Shown piece by piece: positions 7,641 to 17,300 of a DNA stretch of 64,000 nucleotides. The notes below the pieces were generated by a model. That model was not told the DNA's origin. It ran no database searches and worked only from the letters and a program-made list of their open reading frames with translations. Origin of the DNA: Hymenobacter polaris (GTDB taxonomy: Bacteria > Bacteroidota > Bacteroidia > Cytophagales > Hymenobacteraceae); assembly GCF_012927305.1 (NCBI RefSeq), contig NZ_JABBGH010000002.1, positions 992,001-1,056,000 on the forward strand. The letters run 5' to 3'. The stretch's first letter is position 1; the number at the start of each line of letters is the position of its first letter. Both the position numbers and the translations under genes were made by a program.

Positions 7641-8678
7641 ATGCCTACCCCCGCCCGCCGCATTGGCGTTTTGCTAGTAAATCTGGGCACGCCCGACTCG
7701 CCCCAAACCGGCGACGTGCGCCGCTACCTCAACGAATTTCTGACCGATGCCCGCGTGATTGACATGCCGGCGGCCGTGCGCTACCCCCTGTTTCAGGGGC
7801 TGGTGGTGCCGCTGCGGGCGCCCAAGTCGGCCAAAATCTACCAGCAGCTCTGGGACGACGAGCGCGGCTCGCCGCTGCTCTTCCACGGCCTCGACCTGCA
7901 AAAGCACCTGCAACAGACCCTAGGCGAGGGCTACGTGGTGGTCTTCGGGATGCGCTACCAGAAGCCCAGCATCGAGAAGGCGCTGGAGGAGCTGCGCGAC
8001 GCGGCCGTGGACCGCATCATCGTGCTGCCGCTGTTTCCGCAGTACGCGGCGGCCAGCACCGGCTCGGTGCAGGAGAAGGTGATGGACATCGTAAAGGACT
8101 GGTGGATAGTGCCGAGCGTGAACTTCATCAGCACTTTCGCCGACGACCCAGGCTTTATCGAGAGCTTCGCCAAGCGCGGCCGGGCCGAGCTGGCCAAGCA
8201 TGACTACGACCACATCGTGTTCAGCTACCACGGTATCCCGGAGCGGCACGTGCTGAAGGGCAGTTTCAAGGGCTACTGCCAGCTGGGCAAGTGCTGCAAC
8301 ACCTACAATAAGAACAACCGCTACTGCTACCGGGCGCAGTGCTTTGCCACCTCGCGCCTGCTGGCGGCGGCGCTAGGGCTGCGCGACGACCAGTACACCG
8401 TCACCTTCCAGAGCCGCCTGCAAAGCCGCCTGCGCGACCCCTGGCTGCAGCCCTATACCGACGAGGTAATTAAGGAGTTTCCCGCCAAAGGCATCAAAAA
8501 CGTGCTGGCCTTCTCGCCTGCCTTCGTGGCCGACTGCCTCGAAACCACCATCGAGGTGGGCATGGAGTTCAAGGAGCTGTTTGAGGAAGCCGGCGGCGCG
8601 CACTGGCAGCTGGTGCCCTCCCTCAACTCGGAGCCCTACTGGGTAGAGGCCGTGGCCGACATGGTGCGGGCGAACTAG
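7641..8678 (+). CDS. hemH: Ferrochelatase
   Basis: Inserts Fe2+ into protoporphyrin IX, the last step of protoheme synthesis. The 345-residue protein starts 'MPTPARRIGVLLVNLGTPDSP'-like (residues 1-21). It has the catalytic 'SYHGIPERH' with His197 and the conserved Glu in 'CLETTIEV' near 300. A Cys-rich segment 'YCQLGKCCNTY...YCYRAQC' at about 212-235 is present, as in Bacteroidota ferrochelatases, and might hold a metal or Fe-S centre. There is no transmembrane anchor, so it is cytoplasmic or peripheral. The ATG at 7641 is preferred over one at 7614 because a TACTTTTG promoter element covers 7606-7613. It is divergent from an AraC gene. Confidence 0.95.
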   Translation: MPTPARRIGVLLVNLGTPDSPQTGDVRRYLNEFLTDARVIDMPAAVRYPLFQGLVVPLRAPKSAKIYQQLWDDERGSPLLFHGLDLQKHLQQTLGEGYVVVFGMRYQKPSIEKALEELRDAAVDRIIVLPLFPQYAAASTGSVQEKVMDIVKDWWIVPSVNFISTFADDPGFIESFAKRGRAELAKHDYDHIVFSYHGIPERHVLKGSFKGYCQLGKCCNTYNKNNRYCYRAQCFATSRLLAAALGLRDDQYTVTFQSRLQSRLRDPWLQPYTDEVIKEFPAKGIKNVLAFSPAFVADCLETTIEVGMEFKELFEEAGGAHWQLVPSLNSEPYWVEAVADMVRAN

Positions 8679-8688
8679 CAAAACGAGC

Positions 8689-8792
8689 AAACCAGCACGT
8701 CATGCTGAGCGCAGCCGAAGCATCTCTGCCGCATCGTCCGGGTGACGTTCGGTAGAGATGCTTCGGCTGCGCTCAGCATGACGTGCTGGTTT
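8689..8792. repeat. Family A palindromic repeat with extended complementary flanks
   Basis: Core gtcatgctgagcgcagccg / cggctgcgctcagcatgac. The outer flanks aaaccagcac and gtgctggttt are fully complementary and differ from those of other copies. It lies between hemH and the convergent PRC-barrel gene, where it could serve as a bidirectional terminator. Confidence 0.9.
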
Positions 8793-8797
8793 GCCTG

Positions 8798-9184
8798 CTA
8801 CCCTAGGGCCTCCTGCATAGCGGCCTCGAAGTCGGGCGGGAGCATAAAATCGACGAAGGGCGGGTAGGTGGCTACGGTATCGCGGCGCAGCTGGGTGACG
8901 AAAATGCTCTGGCCCTCGGTGTCGATGTTGACGGCGGCCACGGGCAGCAGGATGCGGTGGTCGGCGTGGGGTGGGGGCGGGGGCACCTGGGGCAGGCCGG
9001 GCTCCAGCACCACGTTGAGGTACAATACTGCGCGGGCCGCGGGGTCTACGAGCAGCTCATCGACGGTGCCCAGGGGCTGGCCGTCGCCGCCGCGCACCGG
9101 CCAGCCGCGCACGTCGGGGCTATTGGGGGCCATCTCAAAATCGGGCAGGTCGCGCATGCGGCGCACAATGGTGGGCGAGGACAT
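8798..9184 (-). CDS. PRC-barrel domain protein
   Basis: 128 residues without signal peptide. 'GWPVRGGDGQPLGTVDELLVDP' (about 27-48) followed by 'ARAVLYLNVVLEP' and 'RILLPVAAVNID' is the PRC-barrel fold, known from photosynthetic reaction-centre H subunits and RimM-type proteins, and widespread as a small stress-associated adaptor. Role in this organism unknown. It lies 10 bp downstream of the exported paralogue gene on the same strand, so it is probably the last gene of a three-gene operon. The end reads Ala-Leu-Gly-stop through CCCTAGGG. Confidence 0.8.
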   Translation of the reverse strand: MSSPTIVRRMRDLPDFEMAPNSPDVRGWPVRGGDGQPLGTVDELLVDPAARAVLYLNVVLEPGLPQVPPPPPHADHRILLPVAAVNIDTEGQSIFVTQLRRDTVATYPPFVDFMLPPDFEAAMQEALG

Positions 9185-9194
9185 AAAAATGGGC

Positions 9195-9716
9195 CTAGGG
9201 GTGGGTGCCGGGCGTGAGGGCCAGCAGCTGCTTGAACAGCGCCGACTCTTGCTGCAAGAATTGGTTGTTGCGGGTTTGCTCGGCGGGGGTTTCGTTGCGG
9301 CCGGGCAGGGCCTGGGCTTGGCGCAGCAGCGCTTGGGCCGGGGCCGCCAGGCTGGGGTAGGCCTTTTGCTGAATGGCCAGCAGCAGGCTGGCGCCGGTTA
9401 GCATAACGGGGTGCAGATTGGCGGTGGGGGCGGCCTGCTCCAGCTGGGTGGCCTCGTGCACAAAGGTGTCGTTCAGCTCCTTGAGGTGGGCGTCGCCCTG
9501 CAGCTTGGGGGCCGCAGTGAGGCGGCTGATGTAGGGCGCCAGCATCAGCAGGCCGGTGCGCGGGTCGGCACCGGGTTGTTGGGTGGGGGCCATAGGGTGG
9601 TAGGCGGGGGCCGGGCAACTGGCGGCCGGCCTAGGCGCTACGAGCCCGGCGAGGGCCGCGTGCACCACTACTAGGGGCAGCAGCCTGCCAGGTAGCAGAA
9701 GCAGGCTATAAGACAT
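9195..9716 (-). CDS. Exported protein, tandem paralogue of the upstream gene product
   Basis: 173 residues with an N-terminal hydrophobic stretch (about 4-26) that may be a signal peptide or anchor. The C-terminal 110 residues share the pattern 'ASLLLAIQQKAYP-L...LLRQA--L-GR--TPAEQT-N' with the gene directly upstream, so the two are tandem paralogues. No known domain is recognised; the helical pattern suggests a small bundle. The ATG overlaps the end of the upstream gene by 11 bp, indicating translational coupling. The TAG stop lies within CCTAGG. Function unknown. Confidence 0.6.
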   Translation of the reverse strand: MSYSLLLLPGRLLPLVVVHAALAGLVAPRPAASCPAPAYHPMAPTQQPGADPRTGLLMLAPYISRLTAAPKLQGDAHLKELNDTFVHEATQLEQAAPTANLHPVMLTGASLLLAIQQKAYPSLAAPAQALLRQAQALPGRNETPAEQTRNNQFLQQESALFKQLLALTPGTHP

Positions 9717-10347
9717 CGCGCGCGGGGTAGCTCATGGTGTTGGCCAGCTCCGAGAGCTGCGCCAGATACTCTTTGTTCAGAGTTTGCTCGGCGGGGGTGG
9801 CGTCGCGGCCCGAGAGGGAGTTGGCTTGACGCAGCAGGCCGTTGGCTTCGGCTTCGAGGTTGGGGTAGGCCTTTTGCTGAATGGCCAGCAGCAGACTGGC
9901 GGCGGCTACCAGGCCGGGGCGCAGGCTAGCCTGCGGGTCGCCGTCGGCCAGGCGAGCGGTGGCGCTGGTGAAGTTGTCGCGCTGCTCGCGCACGCTGGCG
10001 TCGTCGCGCAGGTCGGGGCGGTCGGTGAGCTGGGTGAGCGTGGGGCTAAGCTCGAGCAGGGCCGTGCGGGTGGGCGAGGCCGCCGCCGGCTGGGCCGCCG
10101 CCTGCCGGGTTACCGAGTCGTTGTCGGCCGGCGGGGTAGCGCGGGCGTCGGCGGCGGGGGTGTTGGGGGCCAGCGTGTCGGTGGCCGGCACCGAGGCGGC
10201 GGGCGTCGCGGCCGGCACCGGGGGCGTATCGGCCGGGTCGGGGCGCAGAAAGAAATAAGCGGCTAGGGCTAGTACAATGATGGCCAGCACGACCAGCAAC
10301 CAAGGGCTAGGGGCCGATTTTTTGGGTTGGATATGAAGCTCCGCCAT
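9706..10347 (-). CDS. Membrane-anchored protein with Pro/Ala/Thr-rich linker, paralogue of the downstream gene product
   Basis: 213 residues. A short cytoplasmic start 'MAELHIQPKKSAPSP' is followed by one transmembrane helix (about 16-37), then a Pro/Ala/Thr/Asp-rich linker to about 110. The helical domain 'SLLLAIQQKAYPNLEAEANG' (about 153-172) and 'TPAEQTLNKEYL' (about 186-197) is shared with the next gene. The topology places the domain in the periplasm. The ATG at 10347 was chosen because it directly precedes the membrane helix; the longer frame is not protein-like. It heads a probable operon with the paralogue (11-bp overlap) and the PRC-barrel gene. Function not recognised. Confidence 0.65.
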   Translation of the reverse strand: MAELHIQPKKSAPSPWLLVVLAIIVLALAAYFFLRPDPADTPPVPAATPAASVPATDTLAPNTPAADARATPPADNDSVTRQAAAQPAAASPTRTALLELSPTLTQLTDRPDLRDDASVREQRDNFTSATARLADGDPQASLRPGLVAAASLLLAIQQKAYPNLEAEANGLLRQANSLSGRDATPAEQTLNKEYLAQLSELANTMSYPARDVL

Positions 10348-10434
10348 GCAGTAAGCTAATGCTGTGCTCGGCATTACGCAAGCAGCCGCGGGGCGGTTGG
10401 GCCGGGGCTGGCGCAAACTGGGTAGGCGGCGCGT

Positions 10435-11466
10435 ATGTTTAAGCTGGTTTTTCAGCCTTACTTCATGCTGCCTACGCCGCCCACTGCCCGCCTGCTGGCC
10501 CAGCTCCAAGCCGCTGGCCTGCTGCCCCCCGCCCAGGTGGCTGCCATTGCCGAAGCCGAGCGCGCCCGGCCCTTTTCCTTGCACTACGAGCTGCGGGCGC
10601 TGCTCTACCTAGGTAGCACGCTGCTGGCCGGGGGCCTAGGGGTGCTATTGTACGAAAACCGCGATAGCCTGGGCCACAGCGTAATAACGGCGCTGATGGC
10701 GGCGGCCATGCTGGCGTGCTTTGCCTACGCGGCGCGGCACCGGCCGGCCTTTAGCTGGGGCGAGGCGCCGCGCACCCGCGTGGCGGCCGACTACCTGCTG
10801 CTGCTGGGCTGCCTGCTGTTTTTGGGGCTCGAAGGCTACGTGCAGGTGCAGTACGGCATGTTTGGGCAGCGCTACGGGCTGGCCACGCTGCTGCCGGCGC
10901 TGGTGTTCTTCCCGCTGGCCTACCGCTACGACCACCGGGGCGTGCTAGGGCTGGGCATTGCGGCAGTGGGCACGTGGGTGGGCGTAAGCACCAGCCCGCT
11001 GGCCGTGCTGCGGGGCGAGCTATTTGAGAGTGCCCTGGCTGGGCCGGCCCTCGGGCTGGGCGTGGTACTGCTGGCCGCCGGGCTGGCCTCGGAGTATTTC
11101 CGGCGCAAGCCGCACTTCGCCTTCACCTACCTGCTGGCGGGAAGCAATTTGGCCGAGGTAGGTGCCCTAGGGCTGGCCCTGACGCGCTACGACTGGAACC
11201 GCAGCGCCTGGGTAGCAGCGCCCTGGCTACTGCTGGCCCTGGGGCTGGCACTGGCGCTGGTGTGGTACGCCCGTCGCTCGCAGTCCTACCTGTTTCTGCT
11301 GCTGGGCGCGGCCTACGGCTACGTGGCCTTTACCCTGCTGGGGATACTGCTGCTCCTGAGCCTCGGCGACATGCTGTGGCCGCTGGCGATATTCTACTTC
11401 CCCTCGTCGCTGGCCGGCTTGATACTCATGCTCGTCAACCTGAAAAAAATCGTGCGCCGCGTATGA
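10435..11466 (+). CDS. Polytopic membrane protein, DUF2157-like
   Basis: 343 residues. The soluble N-terminus ('LLAQLQAAGLLPPAQVAAIAEAERARP' region, about 20-46) is followed by about nine hydrophobic helices, the layout of DUF2157 membrane proteins of unknown function. No catalytic motif is seen. The ATG at 10435 could be replaced by one at 10465, ten codons on. The stop overlaps the start of the next gene in an ATGA arrangement, so the two are translationally coupled and probably form one complex or a duplicated pair. It is divergent from the paralogue operon by about 90 bp. Confidence 0.65.
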   Translation: MFKLVFQPYFMLPTPPTARLLAQLQAAGLLPPAQVAAIAEAERARPFSLHYELRALLYLGSTLLAGGLGVLLYENRDSLGHSVITALMAAAMLACFAYAARHRPAFSWGEAPRTRVAADYLLLLGCLLFLGLEGYVQVQYGMFGQRYGLATLLPALVFFPLAYRYDHRGVLGLGIAAVGTWVGVSTSPLAVLRGELFESALAGPALGLGVVLLAAGLASEYFRRKPHFAFTYLLAGSNLAEVGALGLALTRYDWNRSAWVAAPWLLLALGLALALVWYARRSQSYLFLLLGAAYGYVAFTLLGILLLLSLGDMLWPLAIFYFPSSLAGLILMLVNLKKIVRRV

Positions 11467-12635
11467 GCTTCAAAGCCTACCCCGAAGCCTGGGCTACTCA
11501 CGCGGCCCTGCGCGAAGCTGCCCAGCGCTGGCAGCGGCGCGGCCTGCTCACGGCCAGCCAGCAAGTGGCCATCGAGGCAGCCTACCCCCTAGGGTACTAC
11601 CGGCCCGCGTGGTGGGTGCGGATGGCGCTGTTTATAGCCACGGCCTTCTGTATCAGCGCTACCAGCGGCTCCTTCGCCGCCTTGGTGGGCGAGTGGCACC
11701 CCCTATTTTATAGTATCCTGCTATTACTGGGTTCGCTGTTGTTCCTGGAGCTGCTCGTGCGCAATGGTCAGCACTACCGCTCGGGGGCTGATAACGCCTT
11801 GCTCTACAGCGCGCTGCTGGCCTGGGCCTGGTTAATTGGCTACGCCCTGCGTGATACGGGCTTCGACTCGCTGGCCAGCCCCCGGCTGGCGCTGTGGCTG
11901 GTGCCCGTGCTGCTGGCGCTGCTGCTAGCCCTGGTGCGCTACGCCGACCCGCTGGTGGCCGCTGCCACCTGGGTGGCCGGGCTGGCCCTAGGGGCGAATG
12001 CCCTGCTGCAAAGCAGCCTGGGCCGCGCCCTGCTGCCGTTTGGGCTAATGCTGGCGGCGGGCGCGCTGCTCTGGGGGCTGCGGCGGCTACCCGCGCGCGC
12101 CGATTATTTTTACTACCGCCCGGCTTACTACGTGCTGCGTACCCTAGGGCTGGCCACGCTCTACCTGGCCGGCAACTACCTAGTGGTGCGCGAGGGCAAC
12201 GCCGCGCTGCGGGGCGGGGTCGGCCCGTCAACTGAAATTCCCTTCGCCGGGCTGTTCTGGGCGCTCACCTGTGCCGGGCCGCTCGCCTACCTGGGGCTGG
12301 CCCTGCGCCGCCACGACCGGCTGCTGCTGTGGCTAGGGATGCTGGCGCTGGCTTTCTCCATCTTCACCCTGCGCACCTACCACGCGGTGCTGCCGCCCGC
12401 CGTGGCCGCCACGCTGGCCGGCACCTTGCTGCTGCTGGGCGCGCTGGCTGCCCTGCGCTACCTGCGCCGCCCTCGCCACGGCCTCACCGCCGAGGCCGAC
12501 GACGACGTGCGCCCGCCCGTCAACCTGGAAAGCTTCGTGCAACTCGAAACGGCCCACGTGCCCGCCGCGCCCACACCCGGCTTCGAGTTTGGCGGCGGCA
12601 GCACCGGCGGCGGCGGGGCCGAAGGGCGGTTTTGA
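11463..12635 (+). CDS. Polytopic membrane protein, DUF4401/DUF2157-like
   Basis: 390 residues with an N-terminal soluble region ('ALREAAQRWQRRGLLTASQQ' at about 14-33), about ten transmembrane helices and a cytoplasmic tail from about 345 ending in a Gly-rich stretch 'GGGSTGGGGAEGRF'. The N-terminal layout parallels the upstream gene, suggesting a shared origin or partner subunits. Similar gene pairs in other bacteria are annotated as DUF2157/DUF4401 proteins of unknown role. The start overlaps the upstream stop by 4 bp (ATGA), the strongest argument for this ATG. No substrate can be inferred. Confidence 0.65.
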   Translation: MSFKAYPEAWATHAALREAAQRWQRRGLLTASQQVAIEAAYPLGYYRPAWWVRMALFIATAFCISATSGSFAALVGEWHPLFYSILLLLGSLLFLELLVRNGQHYRSGADNALLYSALLAWAWLIGYALRDTGFDSLASPRLALWLVPVLLALLLALVRYADPLVAAATWVAGLALGANALLQSSLGRALLPFGLMLAAGALLWGLRRLPARADYFYYRPAYYVLRTLGLATLYLAGNYLVVREGNAALRGGVGPSTEIPFAGLFWALTCAGPLAYLGLALRRHDRLLLWLGMLALAFSIFTLRTYHAVLPPAVAATLAGTLLLLGALAALRYLRRPRHGLTAEADDDVRPPVNLESFVQLETAHVPAAPTPGFEFGGGSTGGGGAEGRF

Positions 12636-12660
12636 ATGAAAGCCCCCGCAGCCCCCTAGG

Positions 12661-14040
12661 CTACTTGCCATGCGCCAGCACCCAGTCGCCAATTGCCTGC
12701 AAAGTAACTGGGGCGAAGGTTTCTTCGCTGGTGCTGTATTCGGCAATGCTGCCAGTGGCGGCGGTTTGAAACAGGTGGTTCAGGCCGGGTAGCTCGCGCA
12801 CCGTCACGTCCCGGTTGCCCGCGGCCTGCAGGCCTTGCCGGATGCCAGCCAGGTTGGGGCCGGCGGCAACTTGCAGGTCCTTGCTGCCATTGAGGGCCAG
12901 CACCGGGCAGTGCACCTGGGCCAGGTCGCGGGCGGGGCGGTCGGCCAGCAGGGCGCGGTAGCCGGGCGACGTCAGCTGGCCGATTACCTGGTCGGTGCGG
13001 TCGGCGCTGAGGCCGGCTGACGCCAGCAGCGGCCGCAGCTTGGCGCGGGCCTGGGCGTTATCGGGGTTTTGCAGCACCACCGCCAGCAGCTCGCGCTCCT
13101 GCCGCTCGGTGGCAGCCAGGGCGGCGGGGTCGCTCACTTGCAGGCGGGCCAGGGCCACGGTTTGCTGCACTATCAGCTCGTTGCCCGCAATGCCGGGCGC
13201 GGCCAGCAGCACCAAAAAACTAGGCCCCTGGGGCCGGCCAGCCGCTAGCACCGCCGCCGTGCCGCCCTCGCTGTGGCCCAGCAGGCCCACGTGCTGCTGG
13301 GCAATGCCCGGCTGGGCGCGCAGCCACCCTAGGGCCGCGCGGGCATCGGCGGCGTAGTCGGCGCTGGTGGTGCCGGCCAGCGTGCCGGTGCTTTGGCCCA
13401 CGCCCCGGTCGTCGAAGCGCAGCACGGCCACGCCGCGCCGGGTCAGGTAGTCGGCCAGCACGGCGAAGGGCTTGTGGTCGAACAGCGTCTCGTCGCGGTC
13501 TTCGGGCCCCGAGCCGGTGAGTAGCACCACGGCCGGAAACGGCCCCGTGCCCGCCGGCTCGGTGAGGGTGCCGGCCAGCATCACGCCCGGCGCGGAGCTG
13601 GCAAACGTCACCGGCCGGCTGCGGTACGGAAAGGGGCCTTTGGGCGTTTGGGGGCGCCTAGGGGCCGCGGCGGACGCCTGCCCCGCCACCAATTGGGTGA
13701 AGGTGAGCGGAATCAGCCGCCCGGCCTGCTCCCAGTCGCCGACCAGCGTGTGCCCGTCGGCCGCGCGCTTGCCGGCAAAGCGGGCGTGCGCCACGGCCAG
13801 GTAAAGGAACACGCTGTCGTTGCGCGTGCTAAATTCCAGCGGCAGGCCCTGGGCGTGCTGCTCGGGCACGTCGAGCGTGGCCGAGCGCGGGCCGCCGGCC
13901 GGGTCGCGCAGGTGGGCCGTGAGGGTGAGCGGCCCCAGCGAGCCCCGCCAATCGCCGCTGAGGCTGGGCAGCACCTGGGCCGGCGCGCTACCTGGGCGAA
14001 ATAAGCAAGCCGCCAGGGCCAGTAAAAGCGGAAGTTTCAT
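12661..14040 (-). CDS. Exported alpha/beta hydrolase (serine hydrolase)
   Basis: 459 residues with signal peptide 'MKLPLLLALAACLFRPGSAPAQ' region (1-22). Residues about 23-140 form a beta-rich N-terminal domain of the kind found on exported hydrolases. The catalytic domain has 'VVLLTGSGPEDRDET' (oxyanion region), nucleophile elbow 'GHSEGG' (about 262-267), acid Asp in 'LNGSKDLQVAAG' and His in 'LPGLNHLFQTA'. The triad is complete, so an esterase or peptidase acting in the periplasm is likely; substrate unknown. The ATG at 14040 opens the signal peptide and lies 24 nt after a perfect TACGTTTG element. It is convergent with the DUF2157-like pair. Confidence 0.85.
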   Translation of the reverse strand: MKLPLLLALAACLFRPGSAPAQVLPSLSGDWRGSLGPLTLTAHLRDPAGGPRSATLDVPEQHAQGLPLEFSTRNDSVFLYLAVAHARFAGKRAADGHTLVGDWEQAGRLIPLTFTQLVAGQASAAAPRRPQTPKGPFPYRSRPVTFASSAPGVMLAGTLTEPAGTGPFPAVVLLTGSGPEDRDETLFDHKPFAVLADYLTRRGVAVLRFDDRGVGQSTGTLAGTTSADYAADARAALGWLRAQPGIAQQHVGLLGHSEGGTAAVLAAGRPQGPSFLVLLAAPGIAGNELIVQQTVALARLQVSDPAALAATERQERELLAVVLQNPDNAQARAKLRPLLASAGLSADRTDQVIGQLTSPGYRALLADRPARDLAQVHCPVLALNGSKDLQVAAGPNLAGIRQGLQAAGNRDVTVRELPGLNHLFQTAATGSIAEYSTSEETFAPVTLQAIGDWVLAHGK

Positions 14041-14063
14041 AAGGGGGGAATAGATAAGTAGAA

Positions 14064-14071
14064 CAAACGTA
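14064..14071 (-). promoter_or_regulatory. Candidate -7 element (TACGTTTG) for the exported hydrolase
   Basis: Perfect TAnnTTTG match on the minus strand, 24 nt before the ATG. A TTG at the usual -33 distance is not obvious. Confidence 0.5.
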
Positions 14072-14261
14072 AAAGCCGGCAGAAGGCGTACGCGAAAACG
14101 TCGGCCTTGGCGCGCCAGCGAAGCCCGCGCACTGGCAAGAGTCGCGCGGGTGCCGGTGGGGTTGCCCAGGCTCCGGCTTGCGCCGCCGCACACGCGCCCG
14201 CGCAGCAGCCAGCGTTTCGGCGCTAAAAAAGGGGGCCTCGCCCAGCTACTGCCCACAAGTC

Positions 14262-14295
14262 AAAAGCCCCCGCTTCAGAGAAGCAGGGGGCTTTT
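14262..14295. terminator. Intrinsic terminator after the T9SS surface protein gene
   Basis: Perfect stem aaaagcccccgcttc / gaagcagggggctttt-type around a short loop, with A- and T-runs at the ends. It is 25 bp past the stop of the giant minus-strand gene. Confidence 0.85.
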
Positions 14296-14319
14296 ACTAG
14301 CTGGGAGGGCCCTAGGGGC

Positions 14320-17300
14320 TTACTCCTTGATGAGGCGCAGCACCTGGCGCAGCACCGAGCCGTCGGGCCGCTGGCCGCTGACCAGCACCTGGTAGGTGCC
14401 GGTGGCCAGGTCACTCAGCTCCAGGTGCTGCACCAGCCCGCCGCCTAGGGTCAGCTGGCGCACCTGGCGGCCGGTGGCGTCGAGCAGCAGCACCTGGTAG
14501 GTGCCGGTGGTCGGCAGGGCGCTCAAGTCCAGGCCCGTGGCCGCGCTGGTCGGGTTGGGGTAGAGCGCCAGGGCCAGGGCCGCCGACTTCGTAAAGCTGA
14601 CCGAGCGCACGGGCGAGTAGTGCACCGTGCCGTCCTGGTCGACCTGCTGCAGGCGGTAGTAGACGGGCTGGCCGCCGGCTACTTTGGGCCCGATGCCGGC
14701 GTCGGTGAAGGCGTAGCTGGTGGCCCTGGCCGTGGAGCCCTGGCCGGCCAGCTGGCCCACCGGGGTGAAGCGCACCCCGTCGAGGCTGCGCTCCACCACG
14801 AAGCGAGCGTTGTTGAGCTCCGAGGCGGTGGTCCAGCTGAGCTGGGCGTCGCGGTTCAGCACGGCCTGGGCCTCGAACTGCACCAGCTCCACCGGCAGCG
14901 GCGCGGTAACCGGGATGGTGTAGACGGCCGAGCCGCTGCGGAGGGTGCCACTGGCGCTGTGCTGGCTGCTAGCCAAACCGTTGGCATCCAGCGCCGTGTA
15001 GGCAAACGTCACGGTGTTGGTAGAGCCAGCCACCGGCTTGAAGGTAAGCTGATTGAGGTTGCCGGCCGGAATGACGGTGGCCGCTGTCAGGGGGGTGTTG
15101 TTGTAGTAGAGCGTGCCGCTGCTGGGCAGCCCCACGGTGTAGCTCACAATGGAGTTAGCTGTGCTAGTCGTGACGTTAGCCGTTAGGCCTAGGGCCGTGC
15201 CCGACATGTTAGGGTTCAGCGCTACCGGGTTGGCAGTGTTGTTTGGCACGCTGGCGTTGGTGGCATCATTAGGCACCGGCGCCTGGAAAATGCGGGCGTT
15301 ACCCGAGAACTCCGAGGTGCCGAAGTTGCCGTTGCCGTCGTTCGCCGTCAGCGTAGCCGTCGAGGTCAGCAGGGCCGAGCTGGCTTGCAGCTGGGTGAGC
15401 TGGGCGGCCGTGGGCGTGAAGGTGTACGTGAAGGTGAGCGTGTTGTCGGTGCCCTGGTCGAGGCCATCGTTGAGGACGCCCGAGTAGGTGGTGGCGGCGC
15501 CGGTGGTTAGGCCCCCAGCGGTGCCGGCGGCGCTGCCCTGGGTAAAGGTCGTGAGGTAGTTCACGCCCTCACCAAAGTGGGTGGGGTCGTCGGCCGCCAG
15601 GTACAGCTCTACGCGGGCATTGGAGCGGGCAAAGCCAGTGACCGTCACGGTGCCGTTAGCATTAATCACCGCCGATTGCAGAATGGGGTAGTTGATGAGC
15701 CCATTGGCGCCGGTATCCGCGTCGCCGTTGTCGTTCTTGGTCACCCCATCGCCGTTGTCGCCGCTGGCGCCGGTGGCCATCAGGTCGATGCCCAGGCCTA
15801 GGCCCGCAGTGGTCGAGCTAGTGCCGGTGCCATTGCCCGAAAAGCTATTCTGGCTGAAGATGTTGCCGGTAGTACCCGACTTGGCAATGATACCCGCCCC
15901 ATTGTTATTGGTGAAGCTATTGTTGCTGATAACGTTGTTGTTAGAGTTGCCGCCCCGCAGGCCAATACCCGAGCCCTGCCCCGTAGTAGAGTTGCCCAGG
16001 CCCGTGCCATTACCTGAAAAAATGTTGTTGGTAATGGTATTGCCCGAGTTAGCCCCAGCGATAAAATCAATGCCGAAACCATTGTTGCGCAGCAGCTGGT
16101 TGCCGCTGATGGTCATGTTGCTGTTGCCACCATTCAACTCAATACCGTCGGCATTGCCGCGCCGCGAGTCGCGGATAATGTTGTTCGAGATGGTGGCCGC
16201 GCTGGCGGTACCCGAGTTCGAGAACGTGACGTTGGCGCCGTTATTATTGATGGTGCTGTTTTGGATGATGGTCCGCAGCGCGCCGCCGCTAATGCCCACC
16301 CCCACGCTGCCGCCACCGTTAGTAGCGCCGTAGAGGCCTAGGGCCAGCAGCTGGTCATCGTTGGCCGCGATGGTCAGGGCCGTGCCGCTGGCGCCGTTGC
16401 CAGTGGTCATGCTACTGGCATTTATCAGTACCTCGGGGCCCGTCGACTCCCCGTTTGCCGTAGCTGTGGCCGCGTTGCTGTCGCCCGTCGAGCGGGTTTG
16501 CGTTGCTCCATCAAGGCTAGTGTTCGCGCCCGTGATAGCGGGCAGGGCCGCAGCCAGCGTAATGGTGGCTGCGGTGCCCGAGCCATTGTTAGGCATCGTG
16601 AAGTTGGCCGTGCCGGCCGCATTAGTGAGGCCCGCGCGTTGGCCGGCTACTGCCGAGCCGTTGGGAATCATGAAGATGCTCGTTTCCTGCCCGGTGGTCA
16701 GGGCCGTGGTGCTGCCATTGGTGGCGGTGTAAACCGGCGCTAGGCTGGCTTCGCCCCCTAGGGCATTGCTGTTGATGATAAACTGGCGCAGCGAGCCCTG
16801 GGCATTGTTGCCGGTCACCGTGACGGTGGTAGTCGTCGTGCCGTTGGCGGTCGTCGTTGTTACCGTTGGGGCGTCATTGTTGTTCACTACCAGGTCGAAA
16901 TTGAAGCCGAAGTCGGGGCCTACATTGGCGGTGCCGCTGCTTACGCTTACCGCAGCAATCGACTCGGGTAGCACGGTGCCGCTGCTCAGTGAGGCTAGCG
17001 TCTGGTTGCCTGAGTTGGCCAGGGCGTCGGTGTAGGCGGGGTTTTCGCCCCCTACGCGGTTGGTAGTGCCGTTGTAGGTCTGCACCGGCACCTGGTTGCT
17101 CACGTAGCCCGTGGTGGCTGTGCCGCTGGCGGCCGTGGCGCCGGTGCGGCTCGAAAGCACCGAGTTGTTGACCACGCGCACCGTGTAGTTGCCCACGCTC
17201 ACGTTGAACGTATACTGGCCGTTGGCATCGGTGATGGCGGTAGAGACGTAGTTGCCGTTGGCGTCATACAGCTCTACTTTGGCGCCGGGGCGGGTCACGG

